From contig CABYQR010000007.1 in the NCBI GenBank assembly GCA_902521155.1, positions 1-49,099 on the forward strand: DNA of 49,099 nucleotides, given 5' to 3'. Both the position numbers and the translations under genes were made by a program. Origin of the DNA: an uncultured Alphaproteobacteria bacterium. GTDB lineage: Bacteria > Pseudomonadota > Alphaproteobacteria > HIMB59. The notes beneath the pieces are model-generated. The model saw only the letters and a program-made list of their open reading frames with translations, had not been told where the DNA came from and made no database searches. This document shows positions 1-9,000 of the stretch, in pieces; position 1 is the first letter of the stretch; the number at the start of each line of letters is the position of its first letter.

Positions 1-3000
1 AAGTCATCAGCTGCTGATTGATTTGCAACATATGTATAAGAGCCATTGGCATTGAGGGTGAGTTGACCGTATGTACCTGTTAGAGCAGAGCCGACAGTTC
101 CTGCAGTGCCTGATCCCTCAGAGCTACCTAGTCTCACAGCTGTTACAGTTAAAGTCTCCACATCAACATCTGTGTCGTAAGAACTAGTATTGCTTGTATC
201 AATGACATCGCCTGAATGTTCAGCGTCTACGTTAATCAAACTAAAAGGTGAAGTTAATGTATATTCAAAAACAGATTTATTTGTTGAGCCCAAAACAAAT
301 AACTTAGTACCATCATGATTAAAGCTAATTGCTTTAGGGGAACTATCTTGAGAGCTAACATCTAAAGCTCCTACAAAAGAAGCCGTGGAAACATCAAATC
401 CTAAACTTAAATCATACTCATTAACGTCATTTCCTTGGTTTCCAACAACAAACATTTTCGTTCCATCACTATTAAAAGTTAGGCCATTTGGTTGAGCATC
501 TTGTGAGGATACAGAAAAACTATCAACGAAAGAGGCCGTAGAGACATCAAACCCCGTTGATAAGGTATATTCATTGATGTCATCACCAGCGTTTCCAGCT
601 ACAAACATCTTAGTGCCGTCTTGATTAAAGGCTAATCCTGTAGGGTTACTATCTTGGGAGCTAATGTCTTTACTATCAACAAAAGAGGCTGTTGAAACAT
701 CAAAAGCGGTAGAAAGGGTATATTCATTGACATCATCACCTTGCACCCCAACAACAAACATCTTGGTTCCATCACTATTGAAGGCAAGATCACGGGGGCC
801 TGTCTCTTGGGAGCTAATGTCTTTACTATCAACAAAAGAGGCGGTTGAAACATCAAACCCAGTGGAGAGAGTGTATTCATTGATATCATCTCCCGCTGAT
901 CCGATGACAAACATTTTTGTGCCATCATTATTGAATCTAAATCCTTGAGGATTATTTTCTTGTGAGCTGACAGAAAAACCATCAACAAATGAAGTAGCGC
1001 TTACAGCACTAGCATTATCTCCATCACTCACTGTCAAAGTGGCATCCTCTTCAACCGTTCCTGTGTCATTTCTGGCAACAGGGGCATCATTAGAACCATT
1101 AACCGTAATGGTTATCGTTGCTGTGTCGGTTGACGTACCATCAGAAACTGTATAAGTGAAAACATCTGTCGCTGACTCTGAGTCATCGAGAGCATCCGCT
1201 GCATCTTGATTAGCAGTGTAGGTATAGGAACCATCGGCACCAATGGTGAGAGTACCGTAGGTTCCTGTGACTGTAGTACCATTGCTTTCGTAGGTACTAC
1301 TTGAAGTGACTGAGGAGGAGGACCCGCCACTTGGTTGTATTGCTGTAACTGTTAAACTGGAACTGTCATCTGCATCAGTATCGTCATTGAGAACATCATC
1401 TTGAGAACCTGTCTTGGTAACGGTGGCTCCTTCACTGACTGTATCAGTGTCATCCACTGCTGCAGGATCATCATTTATACCTAAAACAGAAATTGTGATA
1501 TTGGCTGTAGTCGTAGCCGTTCCGTCAGAAAGTGTATAAACAAAAACATCATTGGCACTGTCACCAGCGTCTAAAGCATCCGCTGCAGTTTGATCCGCTA
1601 CATAAGTATAAGAACCATCAGCACCTATAGTCAGCGTACCATAAGTTCCGGTCACTGAAGTTCCGCTACTATTATAAGAACTGCCAGAAGAAACTGATGA
1701 ATTAGACCCACCATCTTTTTTGATTTGAGTAATTGTCAAAGATGCTGAGTCGTCAGCATCGCTGTCTGTATGAGAGCTAGAGCTAGTATCTATCACATCT
1801 CCTGAGTGTTCGCCCGTGGCATCATAAGAGCCAGAAAGATTTGCATTTGCGCCATTTATAACAGTTAAAGTACTGTCCTCTGCGATCACACCCACGTCGT
1901 TTTGGGCAACAGGAGTATCGTTAATACCATTAACCGTGATGGTTATGGTTGCCGTTGTAGTTGTTGTGCCATCAGAGACAGTATAGGTAAAGACATCGTT
2001 TGCTGAATCGCCAGCATCAAGGTCATCGGCGGCTGACTGGTCAGCGGTGTAGGTATAAGAACCATCCGCACCTATAATAAGAGTACCGTAGGTACCTGTG
2101 ACTGAAGTTCCGCTACTATCATAGGTGCTTCCTGAGGAAACATTAGAGGAAGAACCGCCACTAGGTTGAATTGCAGTAACTGTTAAAGCTGCTGAGTCAT
2201 CAGCATCTGTATCATCGTTGAGAACATCATCTTGGGAACCTGTTTTAGTTACAGTTGCATCTTCACTAACGCTATCGGTATCGTCTACTGCTGCGGGATC
2301 ATCATTAATACCTAAAACAGAAATTGTGATATTGGCAGTTGTAGTGGCAGTGCCATCAGAAAGAGTGTAAACAAAAACATCATCAGCGCTGTCACCGGCG
2401 TCTAGTGCATCGGCTGCTGTTTGATCTGCTACGTAAGTATAGGAGCCATCAGCCCCTATAGTCAGCGTACCATAAGTTCCGGTCACTGAAGTACCGCTAC
2501 TATTGTAGGAACTACCAGAAGAGATAGAAGAATTAGAACCTCCATCTTTTTTAATTTGAGTAATTGTCAAAGATGCTGAGTCGTCAGCATCACTGTCTGT
2601 ATGAGAGCTAGAGCTAGTGTCCATAACATCACCAGAATGTTCGCCAGTGGCATCATAAGAGCCTGAAACATTCGCATTGGCACCATTTGTAACCGTAAGC
2701 GTGCTGTCTTCAGCAATCACACCTACATCATTTTGAGCTACCGGTGTATCATTGACACCCGTAACTGTAATAGTAATTGTTGCTGTTGTGGTTGTTGTGC
2801 CATCAGAGACAGTATAAGTAAAGACATCGTCAACAGTATCGCCAGCGTCTAAATCATCAGCTGCGGATTGATCCGCGGTGTATGTATAAGAACCATCAGC
2901 ACCTATAATAAGAGTACCATAAGTTCCAGTAACACTGGTTCCGCTGCTATCATAGGTACTTCCAGAAGAAACATTAGAAGAGGATCCACCACTAGGTTGT

Positions 3001-6000
3001 ATTGCAGTGACTGTTAAAGTTGCTGAGTCATCAGGGTCGCTATCATCTGTAAGTACGTCGTCCTGGGCCCCTGTTTTGGTAACTGTGCCATCTTCATTAA
3101 CACTATCTGTATCGTTGACTGCTGTTGGGGCATCGTTAATACCCAAAACTGTAATTGTAAGAGTAGCAGTATCTGTAGCTGTTCCATCGGAGATGGTATA
3201 AATAAAGCTGTCAGTCACTGAGTCGCCAGCATCAAGATCATCAGCTGCAGATTGATCCGCCGCATAAGTATATGAACCGTCCGCACCAATAACAAGAGTA
3301 CCGTAAGTTCCTGTCACTGAAGTTCCGCTGCTGTTATAGGAACTACTAGAAGAAACCGTAGAATCTGAACCGCCACTTTTTCTGATTTGAGTAACAGTAA
3401 TGGAGTCCCCATCAGCGTCACTATCAGTATGACTACTAGAGCTCGTGTCCATGACATCACCAGAGTTTTCGCCGGTGGCATCATAAGAGCCGCTCAGTGT
3501 TGCATTGGCACTGTTTGCAACTGTTAAGGTGCTATCTTCAGCAATTACACCCACATCATTTTGCGCTACAGGTGCATTGTTAGAAGAGCCGTCATCTCCC
3601 AAAAGAGTAATTACAATATTAGCTGTCGTAGTTGCTGTGCCATCTGAAACTGTATAAGTAAATGTATCGGTGAGAGTCTCTCCTGCATCAAAACCTGAGA
3701 TATCAGATTGGGCTACATATTTATAAGAACCGTCCGCACCAATAGTTAAAGTACCGTAGGCACCAGTAACCGCGGTTCCACTACTGTTGTAAGAGCTGCT
3801 CGAAGAAACTGTTGAATTTGATCCACCATCTTTTTTAATATGAGTGATTGATAAGGTATTGCTAGTATCAGGATCAGTATCTGTGTGGGAACTTGAGCTT
3901 GTGTCGATCACATCACCAGAGTGTTCCCCTGTAGCATCATAACTCCCAGAAACATTAGCATTAGAGCTATTAGCAACTGTTAAAGTGCTACCTTCCATAA
4001 TCACACCAACATCATTTTGTGCGGTAGGACTATCGTTAGCACCCAAGATGGTAATTGTAATATTGGCTGTCGTTGTTTCCGTTCCGTCACTTAAGGTATA
4101 AACAAAGACATCGGTCGCTGTCTCTCCCGATGCAATTCCATCAGCCGCATCTGCAGTAGCAGCATAAGTATAGGAACCATCAGCACCAATAGTTAGGGTA
4201 CCATAAGTACCTGTGACTGAAGTTCCACTACTGTTATAAGAGCTACCCGAAGAAACTGATGAGTTAGAGCCACCATTCTTTTTAATTTGAGTTACGGTCA
4301 AAGAAGCCGACGCGTCAGCATCACTATCTTGATGTGAGCTACTACTAGTATTAATCACGTCACCAGAATTTTCACCCGTCGCATCGTAAGAGTCTCCTGT
4401 TAAAGTTGCATTTGCTCCATTTGTAACTGTAAGAGTGCTGTCTTCAGCAATCACACCTACATCATTTTGTGCAACAGGTGTGTCATTCACTCCAAAAACT
4501 TTTATTTCTAAAAGCGCTGTGTCTGTAAGGGCGCCATCTGAGACAGTATAATTAAAAGATTCTGTAACTTGATCACCTACGTCTAAAGCATCAGCAGCTG
4601 TTTGATTAGCTACATAAGTATAAGAACCGTTAGCATTGAGTGTCAATTGTCCGTAAGTTCCAGTCAACGCTTGTCCTACCGTACCCGCTGTACCTGAGCC
4701 CTCGGTTGATCCTAATCGAACAGCGCTAACAGTTAAGGTGTCTCCATCAACGTCTGTATCCGTGCCTGTATATGATGTATTGATAACATCACCAGAGTGT
4801 TCACCTGATGAATCATATCTTCCACTGACAGTTTGGTTATCCCCATCAGAAACAGTTAAGGTAGCATCTTCATTAATAGCACCATAATCATTAGCGGCCA
4901 CAGGGGCATCATTAGCACCCAAAATAGTGATCGTTAAATTTGCAGTTGTGGTCGCTGTGCCATCAGAAAGAGTATAAACAAAAACATCCGTAGCAGTTTC
5001 CCCTACATCTAATACATCAGCTGCATCTTGAGTAGCAGCGTAGGTATAAGATCCATCGGCACCAATAGTGAGTGTTCCGTAAGTTCCTGTAACTTGAGTA
5101 CCACTGCTATTGTAAGAACTTCCAATACCTACAGCAGAATTAGAACCACCACTTTTTTTGATTTGGGTAATCGATAAAGAAGCAGAGGCATCTGAGTCAG
5201 AGTCAGTATGAGAGGAAGAACTTGTATCAATTAAGTCACCAGAATTTTCTCCCGTGGCATCATAAGAACCACTCAACGTTGCGTTGGCACTATTTGCTAC
5301 TGTTAAGGTACCATCCTCAACTATGACTCCCACATCGTTTTGGGCGGTTGGAGTATCATTGATACCAATAACCGTAATAGTAATTACTGCTGTATCTGTA
5401 GCTGTGCCATCACTAACGGTGTAATTAAACGAGTCCGTAACTATATCTCCTGCATCTAAAGCATCTGCTGCTGCTTGATTGGCCACATAAGAATAGGATC
5501 CATTTGCGGCAATTGTTAATTGACCGTAAGTACCAGTCAAAGCTGAACCAATGGAACCAGATGTGCCTGAGCCTTCACTTGAACCTGTTCTAATTGCTGA
5601 AACTGTTAAAGAGGCACTATCGTCAGCATCACTATCTGAATTCGATGATGAACTAGTATGAAGAACATCTCCTGTATTTTCCCCGGTTATATCAACTAAA
5701 CTAAATGGACTTGAAAGGGAATATGAAAAAATTTTATTTGTACCTGTTTGACCTATAAAAGCTTTTGTTCCATCATTATTAAATACTATGTCATTTGCCT
5801 TTGTAACTGTGCCAGTCATATCAAATGCACCGTTATAAGATGCTGTAGATAAGTTAAAACCCGTACTAAGATCGTATTCGTGTATTTCATCACTATTTTG
5901 GCCTGTGATAAATAATTTTGTACCAGTTGAATTAAATGAAAGACCTCTTGGGGTAACTTCTTTGGAACTAACGTCTAAACTTCTACTTGTGTATGATATT

Positions 6001-9000
6001 GTCGTAGTGTCAAAAGCTGATGAAAGAGAATATTCATAAACAGTATTATTAGAGTCTCCAATTAAAAACATTTTGCTTCCATCAGCATTAAAAGCTATGC
6101 CTTTAGGACTTCCATCTTGACCACTAACAACAGTTGAGGAGGGTGATGATAGGGAAGATATATCGTAAGCAGTAGATAAAGAAAATTCATAAATCTTTTT
6201 GTTAGAGTTTTGATCAGAGTTTATATAAAGCTTGGTACCGTCACTGTTAAATAATAAACCACGTGGACTGGTTGTATGAGAACTAATGTCGTATGTGGTG
6301 CTTTGAGAGGCAGTTGTTATATCAAAAGCAGTACTTAAAGCATGTTTGGAGATAACAGCTGGTGTACTAGCATGGACAACAAACATTGTTGTACCATCAT
6401 TGTTAAATGTTAAAGAACGTATTGAGCCTTCATTAATTGCATAAGGTGAGCCATCATGCGAAGCACCTGCAACAATTGCAGCATTACCACCGTTTGAAAC
6501 AGTAAGCGTTGCATCTTCATTGACGGTGCCTGTATCGTTTTGAGCAACAGGGGCATCATTCGCACCAAGGATGGTAATGGTTAAAGTGGCAGTAGTGGTC
6601 GCTGTACCGTCAGAGAGAGTATAAACAAAAACATCAGTAGCGGTGTCTCCCGCGTCTAAAGGATCAGCTGCATCTTGAGTAGCAGCATAAGTATAAGATC
6701 CATCAGCACCAATAGTGAGAGTACCGTAGGTTCCCGTAACCTGCGTACCACTGCTATTATAAGAACTTCCCGATGCTACGGAAGAGTTAGAACCACCATT
6801 TTTTTTGATTTGGGTAATCGACAAAGAAGCAGAGGCATCTGAGTCAGAGTCACTGTGAGAGCTAGAACTGGTATCCATCAGGTCACCAGAATTTTCTCCC
6901 GTGGCATCATAAGAGCCATCAAGAGTTGCATTAGCACCGTTAGTCACTGTTAACGTGCCGTCTTCCACGATCACACCCACATCATTTTGAGCGGTTGGAG
7001 TGTCATTGATACCTAAAACTGTAATAGTAATCACCGCTGTATCTGTAGCCGTGCCATCACTAACGGTGTAATTAAAAGAATCCGTAACCGAGTCGCCTGC
7101 ATCTAAAGCATCAGCGGCTGTTTGATTAGCAACATACGTATAAGAACCATTTGAGTTAAGGGTTAACTGACCGTATGTACCTGTGAGAGCCGATCCCACA
7201 GAACCAGCCGTACCTGATCCCTCAGAAGAACCAAGACGAACAGCAGTCACTGTTAAAGTTTCAACGTCAACATCAGTATCACGAGTAGAGGTGTTACTTG
7301 AGTCAATAACATCACCCGTATGTTCACCGCTAACATCAACTAAACTAAAAGGAGTAGTAAGCGTGTATTCATCCACACTGTGTGAGCCAAGACTTCCAGA
7401 CGAGTCCGTAATAAACATTTTTGTTCCATCATTATTAAAGGTAATACCTGTAGGCTGAGTACCTTGAGAACTCACATCAAAATTACCCACAAAAGAAGCA
7501 GTGGAAACATCAAAGCCCGTAGAGAGCGTATATTCGTTAATATCATTTCCCGTATCGCCGGCAACAAACATTTTTTTTCCGTCTTTGCTAAATGCTAGGC
7601 CTTGAGATGAAGTATCTTGAGACAGGGTACTAAATTTACTATCATAGGAAGCGGTGGAAACATCAAAACCGGTAGATAGTGTGTATTCATTAACAGCATC
7701 ACCAGTACCATCACCAGAAACAAACATTTTTGTACCATCTGAATTGAATGCTAAACCATTTGGGTCATTTTCTTGGCTGGAAACACTAAACCTACTATCA
7801 TAGGATGCAGTAGAAACATCGAAGCCTGTAGTAAGATGGTATTCATTAATGTCTTGACCCGTCACCCCTACCACAAACATTTTTGTTCCATCATTGTTAA
7901 ATGCTAAGGCCCTTGGGTTGCGATCTTGAGTCCAAATACCAAAGCTACTATCATAGGAGGCGGTCGAAATATCATAGCCAGTAGATAGTGTGTACTCTAC
8001 AATTGCATCACCACCATCAGCGGCAACAAACATTTTTGTACCATCATTGTTAAATTTTACGTCTTGTGGCGATGTCATGCTTGCATTGCCTAAGCTATGA
8101 GTGCTAATACTATCAACATAAGAGGCGCCAGCTACAGTACTTGTGCCATCACCATCACTGACGGTGAGGGTGGCATCTTCATTGACTGTTCCTGTATCGT
8201 TTTGAGCAACAGGGCCATCATTAGCGCCCAGAACTGTAATCGTTATATTGGCTGTGGTGATGGCTGTACCATCGGAGAGCGTATAAACAAAAGTATCAGT
8301 CGCTGACTCTCCTGCATCCAGAGCATCAGTAGCATCAGTGGTTGCCGCATAAGTATAAGAACCATCCGCTCCAATAGTTATCGTACCATAAGTGCCCGTA
8401 ATAGAAGTTCCATTACTATTATAAGAGCTGCTCGAAGCAACCGTGGAATTAGAACCACCGCTTAATTTAATATGTGTAATGCTAAGAGATGAGGAAGCAT
8501 CCGCATCGGAATCTGTATGGGAACTAGAACTAGTATCAATGACATCACCGGAGTGTTCTCCTGTAGCATCGTAAGAGCCAGACACATTTGCGTTCGCACT
8601 ATTGGCAACTGTTAAAGTACTGCCTTCCGCAATCACACCTACATCATTTTGAGCGACGGGTGCATCGTTAATACCTAAGACTGTAATGGTGATAGTGCCT
8701 ACATCTGTAGCTGTACCATCACTGATTGTATAATTAAATGAATCGGTAACCGAGTCACCTGCATCCAGCGCATCGGCTGCTGTTTGATTAGCAACGTAAG
8801 AATAAGAACCATTCGCATTTAATGTGAGCTGACCATAGGTACCTGTTAAGGCTTGACCGACTGTACCCGCTGTGCCCGATCCTTCAGAAGAACCTAATCG
8901 AATGGCAGTGACGGTGAGTGTATCTCCATCTGCATCCGTATCATAATGTGTTGTCGAACTTGTATTGATCACATCACCGGAGTGTTCGCCCGTGGCATTG

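Noticed and set aside
664-948. Plus-strand open frame opposite the giant gene, and similar ones at 3007-3201, 7183-7458, 8097-8306, 8946-9128 and 9513-9713
   Set aside because: They are antisense shadows of the repeated minus-strand frame; their composition mirrors the repeat and they have no ribosome binding sites.
1112-1330. Short minus-strand open frames at 632-988, 1112-1330, 9710-9901 and 10187-10438
   Set aside because: They lie in other frames of the giant gene and carry out-of-frame copies of its repeats, with no motif of their own.
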